DNA from: Strongyloides papillosus
Lineage: Eukaryota; Nematoda; Chromadorea; Rhabditida; Strongyloididae
Direction: 5' to 3'
NCBI GenBank assembly: GCA_005656395.1
Contig: SRSI01000077.1
Coordinates: 806,001 to 870,000 of the forward strand
DNA: 64,000 bases
Shown: positions 35,406 to 46,425 of the stretch, piece after piece
How positions within the stretch are numbered: the stretch's first letter is position 1
Layout of the letters: every line of letters starts with the position of its first letter
Translations under genes and position numbers: made by a program
Notes under the pieces: model-generated
What the model saw: the letters and a program-made list of their open reading frames with translations, nothing else
Databases searched by the model: none
Told to the model about the DNA's origin: nothing

Positions 35406-37765
35406 TCAAAATGAAATAACATTTATGATTTTATCTAAATTTTTATTTTGTTTTTGATCATCGTTTTTCAAAATATTTTCAAGTCTGTGAATTTGGACTT
35501 TTCCATTTGTTAAACCAAAAAGCAGATAAGCATAATTATCATTTCCAATAAAACATTTTGTTGTCCAAATTTTAATATTACTTCCTCCAATAGAATCATT
35601 CAAATTCGTAGTAATTATTGGATGAATACTTATATTGATATTCCAAATTAATATATGATTATAATTATGAATGCTATATATAACTCCGTTTTCAAAGGGA
35701 GACCATTCAACAGATGTTACAGTTAATTTTAAATGTTCCGGAGGTGATAAAATTATTTTTTTATTGTTTTCATGTATACTTCCAATAACAAGATTACCCG
35801 TACATAATCCAACGGCAAATATGTGCTCACTAAATGGTGATGATTTGATAGATGTTATTTCAAAAGTATTTTCATTTATCAATGTTAATAAACGTAAACC
35901 TTTACATAAGGTACTTTTTTTCTTAATTCCCAGAGTTGATGCAGTTGTATTTAATACACATCCATTTCCTGTTGCAATAAGAATATTTATTCTTTCTTCT
36001 ACTATTTTCTTATCAGTTTGTGATTCATTTATTATTTCACTAATATTTTTATTTGGTGTAATAATTTCCATAACATTTGCTATGACATGTGTTGGTGAAT
36101 AAACAGTTGAAGGAATTGTTTTTAGTGGATGTAAAATTTCACGCTTTTTCATTCTTATTGTTGAAGATGGTCGAAGAAGGCCAAGATTTGTTTCTATTTC
36201 AATAGATTGTTTTGAGACTTTGTAAATACTCCATAAAGTTAATATACCATTTTCATTTAATGATATCAATGAAAATGAATCGGTATCAAGTTTTGAGGAA
36301 AACCCATGAATAGAAATAATAGGTGAATTTATTTCAGTAAACTCATTATCTAAACTTTCATGTGAAGTATCAAAACATGCCATTCTTATTGGATATTTTT
36401 GGATATTATTCTCAAAATTAATTTTATAACTTTTAAAAAATTTTTCATTTTCATATAAATCAAATAATAATATAGTTCCTGAAACTGTTCCAGCAACTAA
36501 AACCATATCGTTATTTGGTGAAGTACATAAACTTGTCGCTTCACTTGTTGCGCAGAAAACATTTATTACATTCTGATAATTTGATCCTGAATATTCAATT
36601 ATAAAAGTTTTATTATTAAACTTCGGATCAATTTTGCATATCTCCATTTTAACAGCAACAAATAATGATTTACTTTTAGTACTTGGTATCGAAAATGTTG
36701 AATAATGTAAAGCTGTCACTGACGCATTTTCTGAGTAAAATTGACTATCTAATTCATTATATCCATATGTAAAAATAAAATCTGATTTATGGTCCAGAAA
36801 AATATTGTCGTCTTTCTGTTTATTATTTGTTTCATTTAATTCAGTTATTTTACTAATGATTTTTCCCATATAATTTGCCAAACTAATTAGTTTTTTATCT
36901 TTTAATCTATTTTTACTAAAAATTTCTAGTAATTCTTCGTCTAAATCTTCTTTTTTCTTAATTTCTTCATCTGTAATTCCCTCTCCTTCTCTACCAAAAT
37001 TGCTAATTTGATTAAATTCTGGAAATTGGCACCAAAAATTTTCCTTATTATATAATCCTTCTGTCATAATATTAATATTTTTATTATCATCACCAGTTTG
37101 ACACCCAATTTGAGATTTTGTCTTAGAACCAAACATTGACATATAAAATTCGTAATCTTTTACAGGGGGTATTTCATCAAATACAATTATTACTGATTCC
37201 ATACCTATTAAATTTTTAAATTTTCTATATCTTGAAGCTGAAGAAGAGATAGATTCTAAGTCAATGGTACGTACATTGTCGAAATTTATTATTCTTGAAG
37301 TTGGAGAAGGAGTAATGGGTTGATTATTAGTATTCAACATTTGTGGAATCCGTCGTATATTTCTTGTAGTAGGTCTTTCATTGGTTTCTTCTTTTTGAAT
37401 CATCAAACTAGGAGCTTTATGACTTGTAAGTCGTTGTAGAATTTGTGATGATTTTACTTGTTCTGCTAACTTTTCTTCATTTTCTTCAGAATCTTCTTCA
37501 AAATCGTCTTCATAGTTATTTTTTATGTATTCTGAATTATTTATATCTTTCTTATTTTTGTTATTATCTTTCTCATCTTCTTCAAAATCGTTCTCATATT
37601 CAGTTTTTTTCTTATGCTTGGTTCTTATTTTATTTTCATCTTTTTTATATTTATCTTTTTTCGAACGACTACGTTTTCTATAAATTCAAAATATACTCTT
37701 TAATTTTAATAAACATACCTTTTTTCTTCACTATGTTTTTCATTGTCTTTTACAAAATCCTCCAT
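35406..37765 (-). CDS. DYNC2I1: Cytoplasmic dynein-2 intermediate chain 1 (WDR60)
   Basis: Two exons, 37765-37719 and 37677-35406, give 772 residues. The N-terminal 110 residues are Lys/Glu/Asp-rich and contain the repeated acidic YENDFEED / YEDDFEED motif typical of WDR60. The rest contains weak WD40 repeats, most visible as LVAGTVSGTILLFDLYEN, SIISLNENGILTLWSIYK-like and VTSVEWSPFE...HILIWNIN segments, forming a beta-propeller. DYNC2I1 is a subunit of the dynein-2 motor for retrograde intraflagellar transport in cilia. In nematodes this acts in sensory neurons. It is shorter than the vertebrate protein (about 1,060), mainly in the charged N-terminus. Confidence 0.85.
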
Positions 37766-38252
37766 TATAAATAATAATATATTAAAATATCCTAAAAATA
37801 TACAAATTATATCGTTTCCTAGCAACATTTTTCCCACAACCTATTTCTTTCAATGTATCACTCAATACTTAACAAATTAAGTCAATGAACCTTAAAGCTG
37901 AGAAGAAAGTCATTAATTTACACTATAAAAGATATTTTAACAATAAAATAATGGCAAAAAGAAAAAACAACATCTTTATTTTTGTCCTTTCATATATTTT
38001 AACCTTAAAAGTATGTTAAAATAGTAGAAAAAAGAAGAATGGAAATTTTATTGATGTTAAAAGAATATCATTAAATATGAAAAAAAAGTTATATATATTT
38101 CTAATATGTATAATAATGATCTGAGAATTTTTTATTATTTTAATTTATTAAAAATCAAATTATATTTAGAATATATAATATGGTAAATGAGGCAAATGTA
38201 AGGAATTACAGGTATATAACGAATTGAGAATGACGAAGAAATATCATTTAAA
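37766..38252. promoter_or_regulatory. Divergent interval DYNC2I1 / nuclear receptor
   Basis: This 487-nt promoter-containing interval separates two divergently transcribed genes. The DYNC2I1 side contains GTTTCCTAGCAACATTT (37814-37830). This resembles half of an X-box, the RFX (DAF-19) site of ciliary genes (consensus about GTTNCC AT RGNAAC), with GTTTCC TA GCAAC fitting well, about 50-65 nt upstream of the DYNC2I1 start. That location and motif fit a cilium gene. No other gene is visible. Confidence 0.5.
37814..37826. promoter_or_regulatory. X-box (RFX/DAF-19) candidate upstream of DYNC2I1
   Basis: GTTTCCTAGCAAC is a near-perfect RFX X-box: half-sites GTTTCC and GCAAC with a 2-nt centre. 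It lies about 50 nt before the DYNC2I1 start codon. In C. elegans, X-boxes within about 150 nt of the start mark DAF-19-controlled intraflagellar-transport genes. The function is known for the motif, and its use here is inferred from the neighbouring dynein-2 gene. Confidence 0.6.
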
Positions 38253-39534
38253 ATGTCTCAATTTAGGTATATTATTTCTGAAAATTCCGTTACCTCTAAT
38301 ATAGAGAATTGTTTGAAGTTAAAAAATCTTAAATGTGCTATATGTGAGTATCCAGCCAAAGGATATCATTTTGGAGCATTTACTTGTGAAGGATGTAAAG
38401 TATGTGACATATTGATTTAATTTATATATATTTTAATTATATTTTTATAGTCGTTCTTTGGAAGGACATTCAAACCTGAATCATTATCATTATTATTAAA
38501 AAGTTCTACAAGTGAAGAAAATTTAAAAAGATGTGTTGAAATTATTTCATTGAAATGTAAAAATAATTTTGATTGCAATGTAAAAGAGAAAAACAGAACT
38601 TCATGTAAAGCCTGTAGATATAAAAAATGTCTCGAAGTTGGGATGGCTCCCCAAAGTAAGTTCATTTTTTAATATACAAGCAATTACATTTTTAAATTAA
38701 TCCACTTCTCACATAATTTTTTTATCTTTATTGTCATTTAGATTAATTTATCAAAGAGCTCTTTATTCATTGAAAGGTGTCATCACCATAGTGCTACATT
38801 TACAATAAAATTTACAATAAAAAGTAAAAATTGAAAAGACTTTTAGAAATATTTATTATTTCTTTTGTTATTGAATAGCCGTAAAGGGGTTTTAATTAGA
38901 GTAAATATTACTATTAAAAGTACCCGTCTTAAATTGTTATTAACCTTCAAATTTTTAACACATATATAAACCTATTTATATATAGTATATAAAAAGTTAA
39001 TATACTTCTAAAATTCTAGATTCTCGGTATGGTAGGAGGTCAAGATATTTTAAAATATCAGCAATACTTGACACTAAAGATCAAATAAAAGAGTCATTAA
39101 TATTAGAGAAGAAAGTTTTCTTAAATCATCAAAATAACGGCAATAAAGAGGAAGGAGGAAATACTTTTGACAAGTTAAATGTTCTCTCAAAACAAAAACA
39201 TTCAACTTTTGACATTATTAAAAATTTTAACCAGATGAAAAAATTAAAAGAAAGTAGTCATTTTGAAAGTGGAAATAAATTTATACACTCTTTTCATCAA
39301 AAGAATGGATTGAACAATTTATGCTGCAATTATCCTTTTACCAATTCATATACAATGTTTCCTTATATATATTTTTCATTTTTTCAATATTTAAAATATT
39401 TCCCTTGTGAAGATGTATCAAATTATGCATTTGATCATATCAATGATATAAATTATTTCGACAAAGGAGTTCCTTACACAAAAAGAAACGAAGGTATACC
39501 ACTATTTTCTATAGCTAATATTTTAAATGAGTAA
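38253..39534 (+). CDS. Knirps-like nuclear receptor (DNA-binding domain only)
   Basis: Three exons, 38253-38399, 38451-38655 and 39020-39534, give 288 residues. The first zinc finger uses C28, C31, C45 and C48 with the P-box CEGCKSFFGR. The second uses C85, C91, C101 and C104 (C-x5-C-x9-C-x2-C). After the fingers comes [13 protein letters not shown], very like the Knirps box of insect Knirps/Knirps-related/Eagle receptors (NR0A). The remaining 160 residues are Asn/Lys/Phe-rich with no ligand-binding-domain motifs, as in that group. The spacer between the fingers is 36 residues, about 20 more than usual, with an extra Cys. The first intron falls directly after CEGCK, a common receptor position. 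A transcription factor role is secure; orthology to Knirps is inference. Confidence 0.85.
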
Positions 39535-42484
39535 TTTTGTTATAGTAATATTTATTTTCTTTATATCAACTATTATTAAAATTTCATTTTTCTTTCTACT
39601 TATTTGTACTAAAAAACTTAATTAAATTATTTGAATAAAATTATATATACAACCTTCTCTATCACAAATAATCTATTCTTAACCTCGATTTTTTTAGTAA
39701 AAAAAAGATCTATTTTTTCACTTTGATGTGTATTATTGTTAAAATAAAATAATGCTTTTTTATAACATAGCTTACTTTCTTCATATAATTTTCCATAGCA
39801 ACCTTTTTCATCATTTCATATATAATATCAATATGTTGAAGTGCTATATGTAAAGGGAATTTTTATGATGAAATCAAGCTAATTACTTTGATGGCATATT
39901 TTATTTACCAATAAATTTTTTAATACATAAGCTTTTCCATATTAATAATAATTTTACACTATATCGTAGAATTAATAATTAACACGAGCTTCTGTAAATA
40001 TACTCTCATTATCAAAAGTTATTTTATTTTCTTTAAAACTTAAATATAGTTTTATTTAACATGTCATAGTATAGTAGTCATAACTATAATTTTTTTTTAA
40101 ATGTGCTTTTACGCTTATAACCTTACCTTCTGAATAAACTTTAAGAAAGATAGTATATATTTATGAATTAAAAGTTAGAGACTTTGTAAAAAAGCAACGC
40201 TTGAATTATTTATTGGGGAATATTAAGTTTATTGATATAAGTCTAAAATTTTATTTTGTGACAAAAATATGTTCATATAATATAATATTAATTTACTATA
40301 CCTAAACAAAATGTAAATAAGATAAGAATTTAAAATTGGATTTACATAAATATAAACCAATGTATGGTTCGTAATCATTTAATTTAAATAATTCACAAGG
40401 TCTTTTTTTAATTATTGAAAGAGTTTCTGTTAGTATAATTTAGGTATATTAAATAAATGGCATTTATTTTTATATTTTATTTATTAAATTGATGAAAGTT
40501 AATGATAATGAAAACAAGCTATAATCGGTTTACAGGTTGAGATGTGTATTATAATCATCTTATTACTTTCTCTTTATCCGCCTATATATCAAGAGATATC
40601 TGTTATATTTATATTAACCTCCATATGCTTGAAAGATTGCCTTAGCAGGTGTCTATTTTTACTATGTACTCAACATTTTTACTTTTCTACCGAATCTTTC
40701 ATATATTCCATCTATTAAATACTTATTTTACTTTAAACAAACAAGTAATTCATTATTATTATTATTTGATAATAATAATATTATATCTAATAATTGAAAC
40801 ATATATTTTTATTGTTATGAAGTCTGTAACTTAAGAGCTAATAAGATAGGTAATAGTCAATAATAGGGGGAATAAGATTGTTACTTTGAAGTGGTGTCTA
40901 TTGACAAGTTATGTATTACAATAATTTTATTGTTTTGATTATTAAAAATATTAATATTTTGTTTAATAGTTTATTCCACTCTCTAATTTATGTGTATTTC
41001 TTTTAAGTTGTCGCTATTGTAGAAATATGATAAATCTAGATTGAACCATCTCTAAGAAAGAGAGAAATACATTATTTTATTAAATATAGTTTTGACAGTT
41101 TTGTAGTTTATAAAGTTAAAAATATGATTGTTATATAAGAGATAGAACTGAAAGTTTGAAAAAGAAGGGTGGTGTAAAGTTTGAAGTGGTCAGATCATCT
41201 ATTTAACTGCCATTTTTTTTCATAACATAAGAATAAAAGATTTCATTAAATTTTTAAAATTCCTCATTTAAAGATCTAACTTCTATTTGGGAAAACTTAA
41301 ATTAAATTATAATTTTTTTTATAAAAATACTTAGTTCTAATTTCTTTATCTGACCTTCTAAAATTCAATCATGTACATCCAATTCTTCTTCTCGTAATTT
41401 AATTTATTTTTTTTAATATTAGTTTTAATTCACACTACAATTTAATAAAATATTACAAATATTTAATATTTTCCACATTTTTAGATGATTTTTTTATGTT
41501 TAATATAAAATACATTAGAATGAGATACACAACATTTATATAATCAACTTGTTAGTCATAAACTTTTTAAGGTTTTTTAAATGATTTTTCATGCTTCCCT
41601 ACTCTACAGAAAAACTATAAAAATAAAGTAATTTATTTAATTTAACAATTTTATTAATGGATTCTTTAATAGTTTGTCTATTTTTTGTAAATATAGTTAA
41701 AGATGACTATAAATGTTTTTAATTGATAATTATTACAAAATAAATATATAAATATCTTATGTTTTTACAATATCTATTTAAAACATATCTTAAAATGTAC
41801 ATCTAAAAAATAGTTATAAAAAACAAATATTTTAAATGTTATTACTATATTGATAATGAATATCAAAATCCTGCTATTATTTACATTAAGGTGAATTTTG
41901 TTAAATGAATATGGTTCGAAATTAACTGTGGAACTGGATTTATTTACAATTAAAAATTAAAATTATTTTAACATTCAATTATTACAATAATATTATGATG
42001 ACGAGATTTTCTTATTAAAAATTCCTACGAAGAGGAGCTTATTTAAGGTTAGGTGAATTTATCTAAATCCCATTATCTATCTTCATTTACCTATCTATTT
42101 TGAATAGACTTTTAATTATATCACTGGTGATTTAATTATGTCTTATTTTTGATTCTCTTCATAAAATAGTATTTACATGTTTAAAGTTCTTGATTGTTTG
42201 TAAATATTCTATTAAAAGTATAAATTTAAATGATGATTATAAAAAACAAAAGTTTAATTGTTTTTATTTTAACTTGATCAAAAAAAATTTTTTAGAAATA
42301 AATAATTCATTTTGTGGTAATAATATGTATAATTATATTGCATAGATAATTTTCTTTAAATTCTATTTATTTTATCATTAATAGCTTTATATATTTTCAG
42401 TTATTTAATGCTTTTTTTATACATAATAAATTATTTTTTAGATTATATTGAAAAACAACTTATCAGTATTACAGTATAAATAGA
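39535..42484. other. AT-rich spacer without a gene
   Basis: This is almost 3 kb with no supported gene on either strand. Open stretches such as 40649-40834 are low-complexity. A perfect AT inverted repeat built of ATT units lies near 40752-40780. It may contain control elements of the membrane protein downstream, but I see no defined site. Confidence 0.5.
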
Positions 42485-43797
42485 ATGTTGAATATTCGTT
42501 ATTGTCATATTTTATTACTATTTTTAATGGTGACACTATTTAAAATATTTAGTGGTAATGATTCTTTTTGTGGTAATCTAACAATACATACTCAAAAAAT
42601 ATTTTCACCAAAAATATCACAATTAATAGAAAAAAAAGCAAGTGATAATTTAAAAGACTGCTTAAATTATTGTTGTAGTCTAGAAAGTACGGTTTTAAAC
42701 TTAATTTTAATTAAAAAAACAAATATTTTCAGACTGCAATTCCGTGACATTCTCTGGTATTCTACAGTCTTCAACATCTTTGAAAGAAGATGATGATCAA
42801 AATTGCCAACTTCATGCCTGTCCTCTAAATAACTGCCTTTTAATAGATGCTTCAGAGCAGTCAACCGGTGTTGTTTCAATTGTCATTTCAAGGGACATAT
42901 CACAGGTTAGTTTATTTAATTAAACATTGTTTTTACACACACCATGATATATATGTATATATTTACAATCAACTATCAAATTCTTATAATATTGTAATTG
43001 ATATATATATAAATTGCGGCATCTTTTGTTGAATAAGTCTTTATTATGTATTTATTATATTATCTAATAATAAAAGATGTCACTAAGACTATAAATCTGT
43101 TGTGGGTACATTTAAACATTAATATATAGTTATTGTAGTATTTTGATTATCAAATTGACAATTAATCAAAATGTCATAAATTAAATATAGTTGATCTTGA
43201 GAAAAAAGTAAATAAAATTTTTTTGATTTATTAAAAATTCTTTGTATAATTTGAAGCCTCTGACTCCATATGTTTCTTTAATATCACTGGTAAACTTCAA
43301 AAATATTCTATAATAATATACCTTTTTAAAAATTTTTATTCCCAACATCTGTTATTACCTGAATGTTAACTAAAACAATTAACTTATTAATTATTATACC
43401 ATAAATTCTCAACAGATGTTACTTTTAAATTATGTTATTATTGATACGATTTATATATTTATTTAAGATCACACCCGAAAATACGTTGTCTGTCAACAAT
43501 ACAACAAGGAAAGATTTTCTTACTCCAATTACTATAGAAGCAGCTCCTGAAACTGTAAACTCAACAACCCCACACTCTATTTCTGGTATATTTATTACTC
43601 CAGCAAACTCAAATGAAACATTTGCACCTGTATGGATAATTGGAATAGCTGTAATAATTACGATAGTATGCGTTGGATCAAATTTGATATTTTTTGTTAT
43701 ATACTTTTGCTATAGGAGATCAAGAAGATTAAGACACACTGCAGAAATAACTACTATTAAAACACCAACATTACATGCTTTTAATCCAGCAATGTAA
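42485..43797 (+). CDS. Single-pass membrane protein with MANSC-like ectodomain
   Basis: Three exons, 42485-42686, 42733-42905 and 43468-43797, give 234 residues. A signal peptide covers about 1-24. The ectodomain cysteines (C29, then CLNYCCSLENC, then CQLHACPLNNCLL) match the spacing of a MANSC/N-terminal seven-cysteine domain as found in LRP11, HAI-1 and related proteins. A Thr/Asn-rich stalk with NxT/S sites follows, then a membrane span at about 180-206 and a basic RRSRRLRH stop-transfer patch. The cytosolic tail is about 25 residues. The first exon junction restores ENCNSV inside the cysteine domain, which supports it. The 562-nt second intron is less certain. Role unknown; probably a cell-surface adhesion or protease-regulating protein. 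Confidence 0.65.
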
Positions 43798-44490
43798 AAT
43801 TCAACAAATATCTAAATATCAATAAAAATTAATTACGGGAATCAAACATATAAAAGACATACAAGTTTTTTAAAACAGTTATAAAATTTACATTATTACA
43901 AATACAATAAAAATTTAAATAATTCTATAAAAAATATAATTTTAAAATATAACGATATAAACTTTTAATTAAAGAAATAAAAAAATATAACATTTTAGTA
44001 ACTTAGTTCTTGATATAAAATCTGTAAAAAAGATATATTTTCAGTAACCAAAAAACTACGCTATATAGATAATTCATTTGAAGATGGCTAGATTGATAAC
44101 ATTCATGCAAAACTAATATTAATATAATGAGTTTACTTTTGAAATTTTAGTTGACTATTAAAAAGAAGTAACATAATCTATTGTTATTAACGATATATGC
44201 CATACTTTTAATAGTTATGAATTCTCTTTCTACCATACAATTTATAAATTATACGTCAGTAACTAGTATAAAGATTTCTTTTTTAAGTTGACCAAAAAAT
44301 CATCAAAAATATTATCGATGAAACGATTAAAACTTTGGTAACAATCATTCTAAAAAATAAAAGCTTTAAAATTATCTAGAAATAATGATTTACTTTAACA
44401 AATATTTAACTGGTTACGTTCTCAGTCATTTGTTTTTTATTTGTCATCGAAATTTGTGTTTATAATATTACTAACTACTAATAACTTACT
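43798..44490. other. Spacer upstream of the CDK gene
   Basis: AT-rich spacer between two plus-strand genes. It presumably holds the 3' UTR of the membrane protein and the promoter of the kinase. No motif stands out. Confidence 0.4.
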
Positions 44491-45488
44491 ATGCTTACTA
44501 ATGGAGAACATGATTATACAATTGATGATTTTGTTAATCTTGAGAAAGTTGGTGAAGGAACTTATGGAGTAGTTTACAAATCAAAGCATAAGGTTACAGG
44601 AACTATTGTTGCAATGAAAAAGATAAGAATTGATGAAGATGATGAAGGGATCCCTGCAACAGCTATTAGAGAAGTTGCAATATTACATGAAGTTCGTCAC
44701 CCAAACATTGTTTCATTGGAGACCGTAATTCTCCAACCCAGGAAAATATTCCTTGTATTTGAATTTCTTCCTATGGACCTTAGGAAATATATGGATCGAA
44801 TACCTCGAGGTGAAGTTATGGAATCATGGCTTGTAGAGAGTTACATGTACCAAATCTGTCAAGCCGTATGTTTTTGTCATCAGAGAAGGATACTACATCG
44901 GGATTTAAAACCACATAATTTATTGGTTGACGGGAGTGGATGTATTAAATTAGCAGATTTTGGATTGGCTAGAACTGTTGGTGTTCCTTTGCGTACATAT
45001 ACTCATGAGGTAAAATTAGTTAAAAGTTTCTAAAACTTTATTTTTAGATCGTTACATTGTGGTATCGTTCACCTGAAATAATGCTAGGTGCTAAGAGGTA
45101 CTCAACTGCTGTTGACGTATGGTCTATAGCATGTATATTCGGTGAGATGGCTTCAGGCTGCCCTCTTTTTGACGGAGATAGTGAAATCGACCAACTCTAT
45201 AAGATATTTCGTGTTCTCGGAACACCTAATGAAGATGTATGGCCTGGTGTCGTTGATTTGCCTGATTATAAACCAACATTTCCGAACTGGAAAAGTAACA
45301 ATATTGAAGCACGGCTTATAAAATACTTGAATTATGATGGAATTGAATTACTACGTCAAATGCTTATTTATGACCCTATTAAACGTGTTGATGTAAAATA
45401 TGTCTTAAAACACAAGTATTTTGTTAATCTTGATAAGTCAAGGTTACCTTATGGAAGATATAGTGGAGACATTTTTATTGTTGGTTGA
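44491..45488 (+). CDS. CDK1-like cyclin-dependent kinase
   Basis: Two exons, 44491-45009 and 45048-45488, give 319 residues, a complete kinase. Visible elements: GEGTYG at 21-26 with the inhibitory Thr/Tyr pair (T24, Y25), catalytic lysine in AMKK (about 43), [11 protein letters not shown], and the T-loop YTHE with the activating threonine at about 171. [18 protein letters not shown] and the WYRSPE region match CDK1/2. The cyclin-binding helix reads PATAIRE (55-61) in place of PSTAIRE. The protein has about 20 more residues than CDK1. CDK1 drives entry into M phase with B-type cyclins. The Ser to Ala change and divergent C-lobe suggest either a fast-evolving CDK1 or a specialised paralogue. 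The intron lies in the T-loop, directly after YTHE. Confidence 0.9.
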
Positions 45489-46224
45489 ATATTTTGAAAA
45501 AAGTTCTCATGTGTATATTACTTGTAATTTGTAGATTATATATTTTTAATTATACTTACATTTAACACAAAATATAGTGTTGTAAACAAATATATTGCTT
45601 AGATTTAGTTACATATTTCTGCATTCTTAAATATAAAGTATTTTTTTAAATAAAAACTTCTAAAATTTCCAATGTGGCATCTTTTAGAACGTTTACAAAT
45701 GAAATTAGTTTTCAATTTAATGTTTATCTTTTTGGTAAAAAAGATCAAAAAAATTTCTATTTTGTTAGACGTATGTAAATTATTGTCAATGTTATAGTGG
45801 TACCTAGAGGATGATAATAAATTAAAAAGTTCTCGAATAAAAAAATTGTTTAAACTCTTGTTTCAACACACGTTGATACATCACTATATGACCAAATTTA
45901 TTTTTTAACAATTTCCTAATTTTGTATATAAACTGAATAATTTTTTACCTCAAAGTAAAAAAGTGCAAAACTTATCCTTAATATTAATTTTTGCAACAAA
46001 ATACACTTCTTAATTTGTTCTTACAATAATGTGATAATCCATTTTGAACTAATCAAAGGGTACCTATTCCTTTTTTCCCATTTTTCTGGAAACCAGCACC
46101 CATAGGCCAATCAAGTCTTCTTTTTACATCTAAATTTCCAATCTGTTAAGATCATTCTTACTATATACTCTAAGATTGTTTCTATCCTAATTTGATAATT
46201 CTTAAATTCCTGGTTTAATATCAT
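45489..46224. other. Spacer between CDK and the retrotransposon
   Basis: AT-rich for the first 550 nt. It is then slightly more mixed (about 46060-46150) before the left end of the DIRS element. No gene is seen. Confidence 0.45.
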
Positions 46225-46234
46225 ATTATATGTC

Positions 46235-46352
46235 GATACTAACGTAGTGAGATTGCTTTGCATAACGCGGTCTTTTCCTTGGATTTAGTCCTTTTCTTGC
46301 ACGGAATTTCGGAATTCCGTACAGTTTTGGTGGTGCGCCACTATTTAATCAG
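46235..46352. repeat. Left inverted terminal repeat of the DIRS element
   Basis: 118 bp identical at every position, by eye, to the reverse complement of 50312-50429. It begins GATACTAACGTAGTGAG and ends CACTATTTAATCAG, and contains an internal palindrome, CGGAATTTCGGAATTCCG. The bases outside it, 46225-46234, match only the internal complementary region. Confidence 0.95.
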
Positions 46353-46425
46353 TTTTTTCTTTTCCTTGAATTTTGTCGTTATTATTACTAATATCTAACA
46401 AAATCGTTGCCGAATCAAGTTCCAA

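Noticed and set aside
40752..40780. ATT-unit inverted repeat
   Set aside because: Simple-sequence palindrome with no other support.
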